Part shown: positions 8,487 through 16,770 of the stretch, in pieces
How the letters are laid out: every line of letters starts with the position of its first letter
Position numbering within the stretch: the stretch's first letter is position 1
Assembly: GCA_021730985.1 (NCBI GenBank)
Contig: JAKFYI010000004.1
Span: 89,901-153,900, forward strand
Direction of reading: 5' to 3'
Source: Hyphomicrobiales bacterium
GTDB taxonomy: Bacteria > Pseudomonadota > Alphaproteobacteria > Rhizobiales > Xanthobacteraceae
Length of the DNA stretch: 64,000 nt
Translations under genes and position numbers: made by a program
Notes under the pieces: model-generated
The model's input: only the letters and a program-made list of their open reading frames with translations
Told to the model about the DNA's origin: nothing
The model's database searches: none

Positions 8487-11400
8487 ATGCTGCAGGGCTG
8501 GGTCGTCGTCGCGGTGGCGCTCGGCTACATCGGGCTGCTGTTCGTTGTGGCGAGCTACGGCGACCGGCTGCGCGAGTTCGGCCGCGCGCGGCTGCTGATC
8601 TATCCGCTGTCGCTCGCGATCTATTGCACCTCGTGGACGTTCTTCGGGTCGGTCGGCCTCGCCTCGCGCACCGGTTTCGACTTCCTCACCATCTACGTCG
8701 GTCCGGTGCTGATGATCGGGCTCGGCCTGCCGCTGATCCTGCGCATCGTGCGGCTCGCCAAGGCGCAGAACATCACCTCGATCGCCGACTTCATCGCCGC
8801 GCGCTATGGCAAGGGGCAAGCCGTTGCCGCCACCGTCGCGCTGATCGCAATTCTTGGCACCATCCCCTACATCGCGCTGCAGCTCAAAGCGGTGTCGGCA
8901 TCGCTCAGCACCATCCTCGCCCACACCTCCACCGATTTCGGCTCGACCCACCCGGTGCTCGGCGACATCGCGCTGTTCGTCGCGCTGTCGATGGCGGCGT
9001 TCGCCGTGCTGTTCGGCACTCGCCACATCGATGCCACCGAGCACCAGGACGGCTTGATGCTGGCGATCGCCGCCGAATCGATCGTCAAGCTGGTCGCCTT
9101 CCTTGCGGTCGGCGTGTTCGTGACGTTCTGGATGTTCGACGGCCCGACCGCCCTGTTTTCCAAGGCGATGGAACTGCCCGCCGCGGCAGCCGTACTGACC
9201 CGCGAACCGCCGGTTGCCACACTGGTCGCGATGACGCTGTTGTCGTTCGTCGCGATCCTGATGTTGCCGCGGCAATTCCACGTCACCGTGGTCGAGAACA
9301 AAAGCGAAGCCGAGATCAAGCGCGCGGCCTGGCTGTTCCCGCTCTATCTCGTATTGATCAACCTGTTCGTGCTGCCGATCGCGATGGCCGGTCTGCTGAC
9401 ATTCCCCGCCGGCGGCGTCGATAGCGACATGTTCGTGCTGGCGCTGCCGCTGGTCGCGAAGTCCGACACCTTCACCCTGATCGCATTCATCGGCGGACTG
9501 TCGGCCGCGACCGCGATGGTGATCGTCGAGACAGTCGCTCTCGCCATCATGGTGTCGAACGACATCGTGATGCCCTGGGTGTTGCAACGCCGCGAGGCGC
9601 TGCTCACCAGCCGCGCCGACGCCGGCGGACTGCTGCTGATGGTTCGCCGCGCCGCGATCGTGGTGATTCTGCTGTTGGCTTACGCCTACTACCGGTCCGC
9701 CGGCGAGGCGCAGCTTGCCGCGATCGGCCTGCTGGCGTTCGCCGCGGTGGCGCAGCTTGCGCCAGCCTTCTTCGGCGGCCTGTTCTGGCGGCGCGCCACC
9801 GCGCGCGGCGCCATCGGCGGCATGGCATTCGGCATCATGGCCTGGGGCTATACGTTGCTGCTGCCCAGCATCGCCGACCTCGGCATCATCGGACGCCAGA
9901 TCCTCACCGACGGTCCTTGGGGCCTAGTGATGCTACGGCCGCAGGCGCTGTTCGGGCTCGACATGCACCCGCTGGTGCACGGCGTGGTCTGGAGCCTGAC
10001 GCTCAACCTGCTGGCCTACATCGGCTTCTCGTTGCACCGCGAGCCGACCTCGATCGAGCGTATCCAGGCCGACCTGTTCGCGCCGGCGCGGCTGGCGCCG
10101 GCGCCGAGCTTCCGGCTGTGGCGCTCCTCGGTGACGGTCGAGGAACTCACCATCGCGGTCGCGCGCTATCTCGGCCAGGATCGCACCCGCTCGTCGTTCG
10201 AAAGCTTCGCGACCGCGCGGCGCATCAGCCTCGACCCGCAGCACGAAGCGGACTTTCAACTGGTGCGGTACGCGGAGCATCTGCTTGCGTCGGCGATCGG
10301 CGCTGCGTCGTCGCGCCTCGTGCTGTCGCTGCTGCTGCGCAAGCGCAACGTCTCGACCAAGGCCGCGCTCAAGCTGCTCGACGACGCCAGCGCCGCGATC
10401 CACTACAACCGCGAAATTCTCCAGAACGCGCTGGATCATGTGCGCCAGGGCATCGCGGTGTTCGACAAAGACCTGCAACTGGTCTGCTGGAACCGGCAGT
10501 TCGGCGACATCCTCGACCTGCCGCCCGAATTGACCCGCGTCGGCGTCGGGCTCGAAGAGATGCTGCGCAGCAATGCGCAATTGGGCGCGCTAGGGCCCGG
10601 TCCGGTCGAGGCCATCGTTCACGACCGGCTCTTGAGCTACACGCGAAGCACCGAACCTGTTCTGGAGCGCTTCGCCGAACGCGGCCTGGTGGTGGAGGTG
10701 CGGTCCAACCGCATGCCGGACGGCGGGCTGGTCACCACCGTCACCGACATTACCCCGAGCGTGCAGGCTGCCGAGCAGCTCGAACGCGCCAACACCACGC
10801 TGGAAGGCCGGGTGCGCGACCGCACCGCGGAACTCACCCGCCTGAATGCCGAACTTGCACGCGCCAAGGCCGACGCCGAAGAGGCCAACATCTCCAAGAC
10901 GCGCTTCCTTGCCGCCGCAAGCCACGACATTCTGCAGCCGCTCAACGCCGCGCGGCTCTACATCACGTCGCTGATCGAGCGCCAGAGCGCGAGCGAGGAT
11001 GCGCCGCTGATCGGCAACATCGATGCGTCTCTGGAAGCGGTTGAGGAGATTTTCGGCGCACTGCTGGAGATTTCACGGCTCGACGCGGGCGCGATGCGGC
11101 CCGAACCGGTCAGCTTCCGGATCGACGAACTGCTGCGTCAGCTCGAGGTCGAGTTCACCCCGCTGGCGCGCGAGAAGGGGCTCAAGCTGACATTCGTGCC
11201 CTGCTCGCTCAGCGTTCGCTCGGACCGCCGCCTGCTGCGCCGTGTGTTGCAGAACCTGGTGTCGAACGCGGTGAAATACACGCCGAGGGGCCGGGTGCTG
11301 ATCGGCTGCCGGCGCATGCGCGGCAAGCTGCGGATCGACGTCTACGATACCGGCCTCGGCGTGCCGCAGTCGAAGAAACGCGTGATTTTCCAGGAGTTCC

Positions 11401-11996
11401 AGCGGCTCGACGAAGGCGCCAAGGTGGCGCGCGGCCTGGGGCTCGGGCTATCGATCGTGGAGCGCATCGCGCGCGTGCTGTCCCACCGGCTCGACGTGCG
11501 GTCGGTGTCGGGACGCGGCTCCAAGTTCTCCGTCGAGGTGCCGATCACCGCCGCAGCACCCGCCAGCCAGCCGCAGCAGGGCGCGCTCAGCATCGACCGC
11601 AGCCAATTGCTCGGCACCACGGTGCTGTGCATCGATAACGAGCCTACCATTCTCGACGGCATGGATACGCTGCTCGGCGGCTGGGGCTGCCATGTGTTGA
11701 AGGCGCCGGACCTGGACGTTGCGATCGCCGCCATCACCGAGTCACAGCGCCCGGTCAACGGCCTGCTGATCGACTACCATCTCGACAAGGGCAACGGCGT
11801 CGATGCCATCGCGGAATTGCGCCGCCGGTTCGGCGCCGACCTGCCCGCCATCCTCATCACCGCCGACCGCTCGCCGCATGTGCGCGACGATGCGCGGGCG
11901 CGCGACATCCAGGTGCTCAACAAGCCGATCAAGCCGGCTGCGCTGCGCGCGCTGATGGCGCAGTGGCGGATCCAAAAAGTCGCAGCGGCCGAGTAG
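8487..11996 (+). CDS. Hybrid sensor histidine kinase with N-terminal sodium:solute symporter domain
   Basis: Membrane sensor kinase of 1169 residues. Residues 1 to ~510 form a 12-13 helix SSSF-type symporter module (MLQGWVVVAVALGYIGLLF, then FGSVGLASRTGFDFLTIYVGP, KAQNITSIADFIAARYGKG). Next comes a PAS domain (about 640-750; RQGIAVFDKDLQLVCWNRQF), a coiled coil, the HisKA domain with phospho-acceptor His813 in AAASHDILQPLNA, HATPase boxes (LQNLVSNAVKYT, DTGLGVP, GLGLGLSIVERIA), and a C-terminal receiver with Asp1096 in LIDYHLD and Lys1146 in LNKPIK. It resembles the ErcS'/NahK class; whether the symporter module transports or only senses a solute is unknown. AAGGAG six bases before the ATG at 8487 sets the start; an upstream in-frame start at 8403 lacks one. 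The orphan response regulator at 12215 is a plausible partner. Confidence 0.93.
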   Translation: MLQGWVVVAVALGYIGLLFVVASYGDRLREFGRARLLIYPLSLAIYCTSWTFFGSVGLASRTGFDFLTIYVGPVLMIGLGLPLILRIVRLAKAQNITSIADFIAARYGKGQAVAATVALIAILGTIPYIALQLKAVSASLSTILAHTSTDFGSTHPVLGDIALFVALSMAAFAVLFGTRHIDATEHQDGLMLAIAAESIVKLVAFLAVGVFVTFWMFDGPTALFSKAMELPAAAAVLTREPPVATLVAMTLLSFVAILMLPRQFHVTVVENKSEAEIKRAAWLFPLYLVLINLFVLPIAMAGLLTFPAGGVDSDMFVLALPLVAKSDTFTLIAFIGGLSAATAMVIVETVALAIMVSNDIVMPWVLQRREALLTSRADAGGLLLMVRRAAIVVILLLAYAYYRSAGEAQLAAIGLLAFAAVAQLAPAFFGGLFWRRATARGAIGGMAFGIMAWGYTLLLPSIADLGIIGRQILTDGPWGLVMLRPQALFGLDMHPLVHGVVWSLTLNLLAYIGFSLHREPTSIERIQADLFAPARLAPAPSFRLWRSSVTVEELTIAVARYLGQDRTRSSFESFATARRISLDPQHEADFQLVRYAEHLLASAIGAASSRLVLSLLLRKRNVSTKAALKLLDDASAAIHYNREILQNALDHVRQGIAVFDKDLQLVCWNRQFGDILDLPPELTRVGVGLEEMLRSNAQLGALGPGPVEAIVHDRLLSYTRSTEPVLERFAERGLVVEVRSNRMPDGGLVTTVTDITPSVQAAEQLERANTTLEGRVRDRTAELTRLNAELARAKADAEEANISKTRFLAAASHDILQPLNAARLYITSLIERQSASEDAPLIGNIDASLEAVEEIFGALLEISRLDAGAMRPEPVSFRIDELLRQLEVEFTPLAREKGLKLTFVPCSLSVRSDRRLLRRVLQNLVSNAVKYTPRGRVLIGCRRMRGKLRIDVYDTGLGVPQSKKRVIFQEFQRLDEGAKVARGLGLGLSIVERIARVLSHRLDVRSVSGRGSKFSVEVPITAAAPASQPQQGALSIDRSQLLGTTVLCIDNEPTILDGMDTLLGGWGCHVLKAPDLDVAIAAITESQRPVNGLLIDYHLDKGNGVDAIAELRRRFGADLPAILITADRSPHVRDDARARDIQVLNKPIKPAALRALMAQWRIQKVAAAE

Positions 11997-12058
11997 TTGT
12001 GTGCGGCCGATCTTGCGCTAAGATTGCCGGCGTCAGATTCAAACGGGGGAGAATTGTC

Positions 12059-12214
12059 ATGGCCAAGCGCACCACGCACCGCAGTTCCAAAGGCACCAAG
12101 CTCTACGCCGTGCGCGACAAGGACGGAAAGTTCAAGGACATCCAGAGCTACAAGCGCGCGCATGGCGCCGACATCAAGCGCAAGGCCAAGAAGGAAGTGC
12201 GCAAGAAGAAGTAG
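12059..12214 (+). CDS. Small highly basic protein (51 aa), unknown function
   Basis: A 51-residue protein beginning MAKRTTHRSSKG and ending KKEVRKKK; about a third of the residues are Lys or Arg. The ATG at 12059 has GGGGAGAA at a good distance. It follows the hybrid kinase by 62 bases on the same strand and its stop abuts the stop of the convergent response regulator with no base between. Composition suggests nucleic-acid or ribosome binding, but I recognise no family and this is inference only. Confidence 0.7.
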   Translation: MAKRTTHRSSKGTKLYAVRDKDGKFKDIQSYKRAHGADIKRKAKKEVRKKK

Positions 12215-12880
12215 CTACGCCGCCGGCGGCGGCCGGTGCCCGATCTCGATCTTGGCCGCGGCGATCACCGCCTGAGTGCGGCTCTCGACGCCGAGCTTCT
12301 GCAGGATCGCCGAGACGTGAGCCTTCACCGTGGCCTCGGACACGGAAAGTTCGAACGCGATCTGCTTGTTGAGCAGGCCTTCCGACAGCATCATCAGCAC
12401 GCGCACCTGCTGCGGCGTCAGCGTGGAGAGCCTTGCCATCAACTCGGTCGCCTCAGCATCCGAGCCGGCGCCGAGATCGACATCCGGCGGGGTCCAGACG
12501 CCGCCCTTGAGCACGCGTGCGATCGCCTGACGCATGTCGTCGGTGCCGAGCGTCTTTGGGATGAAGCCCGAGGCGCCGAAGCTCATGCAGCGGCGGATCA
12601 CGGCGGGATCGTCGTTGGCCGATACGACCACCACCGGCACGCTGGGATACTGGGCGCGCAGATACATCAGCCCGGAGAACCCGCGCGCGCCGGGCATGGT
12701 GAGATCGAGCAGCACGAGGTCCACATCGGCGCCCTTCTCCAGCAGCTTCGACACCTCGTCGAACGTGCCGGCTTCAGCGATCTCGGCCCGCTCGAACAGG
12801 CCGGAGACGGCCTCGCGAAGCGCGCCGCGAAACAGCGGATGATCGTCCGCAATGACGAGCCGGTAAAGCGTGTCGGTCAA
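12215..12880 (-). CDS. NarL/FixJ-type response regulator
   Basis: Two-domain transcription regulator of 221 residues: a CheY-like receiver (acidic pocket ADDHP at 11-15, phospho-acceptor Asp59 in LVLLDLTMPG, conserved Lys in GFIPKTLG) followed by a LuxR-type HTH (LTPQQVRVLMMLSEGLLNKQIA, then ELSVSEATVKAHVSAIL). The TTG at 12880 is preferred since it begins right at the receiver (TDTLYRLVIADDHP) with GACGAGGAC just upstream; the frame stays open to a GTG at 12949, which would add 23 atypical residues. No histidine kinase gene is fused or adjacent on its strand. The convergent hybrid kinase at 8487 is the closest candidate partner (inference). Confidence 0.9.
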   Translation of the reverse strand: MTDTLYRLVIADDHPLFRGALREAVSGLFERAEIAEAGTFDEVSKLLEKGADVDLVLLDLTMPGARGFSGLMYLRAQYPSVPVVVVSANDDPAVIRRCMSFGASGFIPKTLGTDDMRQAIARVLKGGVWTPPDVDLGAGSDAEATELMARLSTLTPQQVRVLMMLSEGLLNKQIAFELSVSEATVKAHVSAILQKLGVESRTQAVIAAAKIEIGHRPPPAA

Positions 12881-12969
12881 GGCGTCCTCGTCGTGGGCAC
12901 GCTCAAAGCCTAGCGCATTTAGGCCGCCGGGTGCACGCAAAGCAGGCACGCCGCGTCCCGCCGCCGCAG

Positions 12970-13431
12970 CTACGTCCGGCTGCCGACGAACTGCAGGATG
13001 ACCTCGCGGCGGTGCGGCCGGGCGCGGTGCTCCACCAGATACAGGCCCTGCCAGGTGCCGAGCGCGAGCACGCCGCCGCGCACCGGGATGTGCAGCGAAA
13101 CCCCGGTCAGCATGCCTTTGACGTGGGCCGGCATGTCATCCGGACCCTCCACGGTGTGGACCCACGGCGCGTCCTCCGGCGCCAGGGTCCGCAACGCCGC
13201 GGTCAGGTCGGTCTGAACGTCCGGGTCGGCGTTCTCCTGGATGGTCAGCGACGCCGAGGTGTGCCGCAGGTAGGCGAACAACGCGCCGTCGCGCCCGCCG
13301 CTCTGCTCGACAAAGCGGACCACGTCCCGCGTGATCTCGGTGAAGCCTTCGCCCGGCGTCTCCACCACCAGTTCGGCGGTGGAAACCAGGTCGGCTGTCA
13401 CGCTCTCGATCGCCGACAGACGGCTCGCCAC
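12970..13431 (-). CDS. YjbQ/UPF0047 family protein (secondary thiamine-phosphate synthase type)
   Basis: Small cytoplasmic protein of 153 residues. The family signature HTSASLTIQENADPDVQ is present, with the conserved GTWQGLYLVEHR near the C-terminus. Members form trimers; E. coli YjbQ has been assigned a weak thiamine-phosphate synthase activity, whose physiological meaning is debated. The GTG at 13431 has GGAGG about six bases upstream. The preceding gene (lipoprotein, same strand) stops 12 bases before, so the two are probably co-transcribed. Confidence 0.92.
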   Translation of the reverse strand: MASRLSAIESVTADLVSTAELVVETPGEGFTEITRDVVRFVEQSGGRDGALFAYLRHTSASLTIQENADPDVQTDLTAALRTLAPEDAPWVHTVEGPDDMPAHVKGMLTGVSLHIPVRGGVLALGTWQGLYLVEHRARPHRREVILQFVGSRT

Positions 13432-13443
13432 GCAGCCCCTCCG

Positions 13444-13956
13444 TCAGCTCTTGCGCTGCAAGTCGCGCTGGAACTCGACCATGATCTCCAACAGCCGCCG
13501 CCAAACCTTCTCAACGAAACCGAGCGCGCGGTCCAATTCGGCGGCGCTCGGCGTCTTCGCCGTCTCAGTGGACTTCGCCTTGTCGCCGCCGCCGGCCACG
13601 GGGGCATCGGGCTTCACGCTGGACGGCAGCGGCAGGCCCTTCGCCAACAGTTCCTTCTTCAACACGGCGTTGTCGTTCTGGAGCCGCCCGATCGCCTCCT
13701 CCAGCGCCAGCCGTTCGTCGGGGACGGCACGGCACGCCCAGCCTGCCGTCTCGCGGCCGCACACCGAGACCTGGCCGGTCCGGCCATCGAGCCGGACGAA
13801 GCTGTCCTGGATGCGGTGAAAGGAATAGCGAGCATCGTCGGAGCCCGGGACCGTGGCCGGCGCGGTTTGGTCCTGCGCAATGACCGATCCGCAGGCGATC
13901 AAGCCGCAGGCCAGCACGAAAGCGGCAACCGGAACGGCGTGGCAATGGCGCGGCAT
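13444..13956 (-). CDS. Exported small protein or lipoprotein with coiled-coil segment
   Basis: Unrecognised protein of 170 residues. The N-terminus is an export signal: after MPRHCHAVPVAAF comes a hydrophobic core with two lipobox-like sites (VLAC and LIAC) and a possible signal peptidase I site after SVIA, so lipoprotein or periplasmic fate is undecided. Two cysteines (VSVCGRETAGWAC) could form a disulfide. LALEEAIGRLQNDNAVLKKELLA is coiled-coil-like, and the C-terminal helix ends DLQRKS. ATG at 13956 with GGAG upstream; the open frame to 14466 has no signal-peptide logic and is not used. It probably forms an operon with yjbQ. Confidence 0.72.
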   Translation of the reverse strand: MPRHCHAVPVAAFVLACGLIACGSVIAQDQTAPATVPGSDDARYSFHRIQDSFVRLDGRTGQVSVCGRETAGWACRAVPDERLALEEAIGRLQNDNAVLKKELLAKGLPLPSSVKPDAPVAGGGDKAKSTETAKTPSAAELDRALGFVEKVWRRLLEIMVEFQRDLQRKS

Positions 13957-14273
13957 GATGGTCTCCAAGCGACTCGGATCGCGCGACTGGACCACGGATT
14001 TGCGGCGGCTCTGGGAAGGCCTGGGGCCCGCCCGGACAGACTCGAACGTAGCATCGCGGTGCAGTGCGGCGAACCGCGCGGAACAGCCGCTCCACGGCGC
14101 CTGTGGATTCTCTGGAAAGCATTGATGGCACTGGGTTTTCACGAGGTCACAGGCTGCGTGCCGATTCTTGACTCGCTTATTCCCCGTCAGTATGGTCCGC
14201 GCGGCTTTGAGGACGGCAGGAATTTTCTGGATTGGCTCGCAGCGACGCGGTGTCGAACGTAAGGCCCACTGAC
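13957..14273. other. Divergent intergenic region before the atp operon (317 bases)
   Basis: Non-coding spacer between the exported-protein gene (minus) and atpI (plus). It contains the atp promoter listed separately at 14168-14196 and a leader of about 70 bases before atpI. I see no convincing promoter for the minus gene and no RNA gene. Confidence 0.6.
14168..14196 (+). promoter_or_regulatory. Sigma70-type promoter of the atpIBEF'F operon
   Basis: TTGACT (14168-14173), a 17-base spacer and TATGGT (14191-14196) give a near-consensus vegetative promoter 77 bases before the atpI ATG. It is the best -35/-10 pair in the divergent region. Confidence 0.6.
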
Positions 14274-14639
14274 ATGGCCGAAGACACCAGCAAGGCGGGC
14301 AAGGACAGCAACCGGTCAGCCGAAGAGGCCGCTCTCTCCGCGAGGCTCCAGCGTCTCGGCGAACGGCTCGGCCAACAGGCTGAGAGCCGCAAAGTCGGGG
14401 CTGGTCCACCGCAACAGGACGCGGGTCAAAACGCTTCGGCGCTGGCCCGCGGCTTCCGGCTCTCAACCGAGCTGGTCGCCGGTGTCCTGGTCGGCGCCGC
14501 CATCGGCTGGGCGCTCGATTGGTGGCTTGGAATTTCGCCGTGGGGGATGATTGTTTTTCTCTTGCTCGGTTTTGCCGCCGGAGTGGTCAACGTGATACGC
14601 GCGGCGGGGATCTCCACGGGACCGGGCTCAGGCCACTAG
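14274..14639 (+). CDS. atpI: ATP synthase protein I (AtpI)
   Basis: Small membrane protein (121 residues) thought to assist c-ring assembly of the F0 sector. The N-terminal half is hydrophilic (Ser/Ala/Gln-rich). Two transmembrane helices follow: [21 protein letters not shown] and [20 protein letters not shown], with the family GxxxGxxxD-type packing in the first. ATG at 14274 is chosen; an in-frame ATG at 14232 lies upstream but would add an unrelated leader. First gene of the F0 operon, 19 bases before atpB. Confidence 0.93.
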   Translation: MAEDTSKAGKDSNRSAEEAALSARLQRLGERLGQQAESRKVGAGPPQQDAGQNASALARGFRLSTELVAGVLVGAAIGWALDWWLGISPWGMIVFLLLGFAAGVVNVIRAAGISTGPGSGH

Positions 14640-14658
14640 ATACGGGAAGCGACCGGCG

Positions 14659-15408
14659 ATGGCCGATCCGATTCATCAATTCGAAATCACCAAGTACGCG
14701 ACGATCGCCAACATTGGCGGTCATGAGATCGCGGTCACCAACTCGGCGCTGTTCATGGCGATCACCGTGGTCGGGGTCGCGGCGCTGCTGATCGGCGGCA
14801 GCTCGGCGCGGGCGCTGGTGCCGGGCCGGATGCAGTCGGTCGCCGAGATGACCTACGAATTCGTCGCCAACACCATACAAAGCACCGCCGGCAAGGCCGG
14901 CATGAAGTTCTTCCCGCTGGTGTTCACGCTGTTCATGTTCATCCTGGTTTCGAACATGATCGGCATCATTCCGTACACCTTCACGGTCACGAGCCACATC
15001 ATCGTCACCGCCATGATGGCGCTGCTCGTGTTCTTCACCGTCATCATCTACGGCTTCTACAAGAATGGCCTGGGCTTCTTCCGGCTGTTCGTGCCGAGCG
15101 GAATTCCGATCTACATCCTGCCGCTGATCGTATTCATCGAGGTGCTGTCGTTCATCTCGCGGCCGATCTCGCACAGCGTGCGACTGTTCGCCAACATGCT
15201 GGCGGGCCACATCACGCTCAAGGTTCTGGCCAGCTTCGTCACGATGCTCGGCGGCTTCGGCATCGCGGGTTGGCTTGGAGCAGTGCTGCCGCTCGGCCTG
15301 GTCGTTGCGATCACCGCGCTCGAAGTGCTGGTCGCGTTCCTTCAGGCCTACGTGTTCGCGATCCTCACCTGCATCTATCTCAACGACGCCATTCACCCGG
15401 GGCACTGA
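14659..15408 (+). CDS. atpB: F0 ATP synthase subunit a
   Basis: Proton-channel subunit of the inner-membrane F0 sector, 249 residues with about six helices. The essential arginine lies in [12 protein letters not shown], and the C-terminal helix with the family Gln/Glu positions ([17 protein letters not shown]) completes the half-channels. Begins [10 protein letters not shown], typical of rhizobial homologues. It lies between atpI (19 bases upstream) and atpE (40 bases downstream). Confidence 0.98.
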   Translation: MADPIHQFEITKYATIANIGGHEIAVTNSALFMAITVVGVAALLIGGSSARALVPGRMQSVAEMTYEFVANTIQSTAGKAGMKFFPLVFTLFMFILVSNMIGIIPYTFTVTSHIIVTAMMALLVFFTVIIYGFYKNGLGFFRLFVPSGIPIYILPLIVFIEVLSFISRPISHSVRLFANMLAGHITLKVLASFVTMLGGFGIAGWLGAVLPLGLVVAITALEVLVAFLQAYVFAILTCIYLNDAIHPGH

Positions 15409-15448
15409 CGCCCTTTCCAACCTTCAAACATCCAAAGAGGAGTTCACC

Positions 15449-15676
15449 ATGGATCCAATCGCAGCAAAGTACATCGGTGCCGGCATTGCCTGCATCGGCA
15501 TGGGTGGCGCCGGCGCCGGCGTCGGCATCATTTTCGGCAACTATCTCGCAGCCGCGGTGCGCAACCCGTCGGCCGCGCAGGGCCAGTTCGGCAACCTGAT
15601 CTTCGGGTTCGCCGTGACCGAGGCGCTCGGCATCTTCTCGCTGCTGATCGCGCTGCTGCTGCTGTTCGCGCTGTAA
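15449..15676 (+). CDS. atpE: F0 ATP synthase subunit c
   Basis: Rotor-ring proteolipid, 75 residues, two helices. The Gly/Ala-rich first helix ([13 protein letters not shown]) and the polar loop RNPSAAQGQ are typical. Glu58 in [10 protein letters not shown] is the proton-binding carboxylate, so this is an H+-type ring as far as the residue shows. Start ATG at 15449 with AAAGAGGAG eight bases upstream, one of the strongest ribosome binding sites here, fitting the multicopy stoichiometry of subunit c. Confidence 0.98.
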   Translation: MDPIAAKYIGAGIACIGMGGAGAGVGIIFGNYLAAAVRNPSAAQGQFGNLIFGFAVTEALGIFSLLIALLLLFAL

Positions 15677-15706
15677 GGCGCAACGACAGCTCACGGGACG
15701 CAAGCG

Positions 15707-16240
15707 ATGGCCACGAGCGCGCACACCACGGCACCGGGCGGCGCCAAGCCCCCCTTTCCGCCGTTCAACAAGGAGTATTTCGCGTCCCAGGCGATCTGGT
15801 TCGCGATTGCCTTTGTTACGCTCTACGTGATCATCGCCAAGCTCGCGATCCCGCAGATCGGCGGCATCATGGCGGCACGCAGCCAGCGCGTCGCCGACGA
15901 TCTCGCCGAGGCGAACAGGCTCAAGGAACAGTCGGACGCAGCTCTCGCGGCCTACGAGAAGGCGCTCGCCGACGCCCGCAACCGGGCCCAGGCCCTGGCG
16001 AACGAGACTCGCGACAAGCTCAATGCCGAAGCCGAACAGCTCCGCAAGACGATCGAGGGCAAACTCAACGCCAAGCTGGCTGAGGCCGACAAGACCATCG
16101 CCGCGACCAAGACGTCCGCCATGTCGAACATCGAGTCGGTGGCGACCGACACCGCGATCGCGATCGTCGAGCGGCTGATCGGCACCGCGCCCAGCGCCAA
16201 GACGGCGCAGGACGCGGTCGCTCAAGTGTTGAAGCGGTAG
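15707..16240 (+). CDS. F0 ATP synthase subunit b'
   Basis: Peripheral-stalk subunit, 177 residues: a cytoplasmic Pro-rich N-terminus, one membrane helix ([19 protein letters not shown]), and a long Ala/Lys/Glu-rich helix forming the right-handed coiled coil with subunit b. It is the divergent b' copy (b' and b occur as a heterodimer in photosynthetic bacteria and many alphaproteobacteria), distinguishable by its extended N-terminus. Start ATG at 15707, 30 bases after atpE; ends eight bases before atpF. Confidence 0.95.
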   Translation: MATSAHTTAPGGAKPPFPPFNKEYFASQAIWFAIAFVTLYVIIAKLAIPQIGGIMAARSQRVADDLAEANRLKEQSDAALAAYEKALADARNRAQALANETRDKLNAEAEQLRKTIEGKLNAKLAEADKTIAATKTSAMSNIESVATDTAIAIVERLIGTAPSAKTAQDAVAQVLKR

Positions 16241-16248
16241 GAGGGCCC

Positions 16249-16731
16249 ATGTTCGAAGCTGAATTCTGGGTCGCCGTCGCATTCCTGCTGTTTGTGCTGC
16301 TGCTGTTCTACGTCGGCGCCCACAAGAAGGTGACCGACGCGCTCGACGCGCGCAGCGCCGCCATCAAGGCCGAGCTCGATGAGGCACGACGCCTGCGCGA
16401 CGAGGCCGAGAAGCTGCTGGCCGAATACAAGCGCAAGCAGGGCGAGGCCGAACGCGAGGCCCAGGCGATTGTCGCCGAAGCCCGCGCCGAGGCGGAACGG
16501 GTCGCAGCCGAAGCCAAGACCAAGATGGAAGATTTCGTCGCGCGCCGCACCAAGATGGCCGAGACCAAGATCGGTCAGGCCGAGGCACAGGCGCTGGCCG
16601 ACGTTCGCTCGGCGGCCGCCGACGCCGCCGTCGCCGCCGCCGAGACCATCCTCACCGCCAGTGCCAAGGGCAAGGTTGCCGAGGATCTGATCGCCCGCGG
16701 CATCGCCGACGTGAAGGCGAAGCTGAACTAA
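16249..16731 (+). CDS. atpF: F0 ATP synthase subunit b
   Basis: Peripheral-stalk subunit of 160 residues with one N-terminal membrane helix ([18 protein letters not shown]) followed by a continuous charged helix ([20 protein letters not shown]). It pairs with b' from the preceding gene. GGAGG lies just upstream of the ATG. The F1 genes (atpHAGDC) are not in this window, as expected for alphaproteobacteria, where F0 and F1 operons are usually separate. Confidence 0.96.
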   Translation: MFEAEFWVAVAFLLFVLLLFYVGAHKKVTDALDARSAAIKAELDEARRLRDEAEKLLAEYKRKQGEAEREAQAIVAEARAEAERVAAEAKTKMEDFVARRTKMAETKIGQAEAQALADVRSAAADAAVAAAETILTASAKGKVAEDLIARGIADVKAKLN

Positions 16732-16770
16732 GCTCCGGCAACCTGGCATGGCCGGGCTTCGGAAGCTCAG

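Noticed and set aside
8376..9587. 403-codon open frame on the minus strand
   Set aside because: Antisense to the symporter part of the hybrid kinase; His/Asp/Arg-rich shadow without domain.
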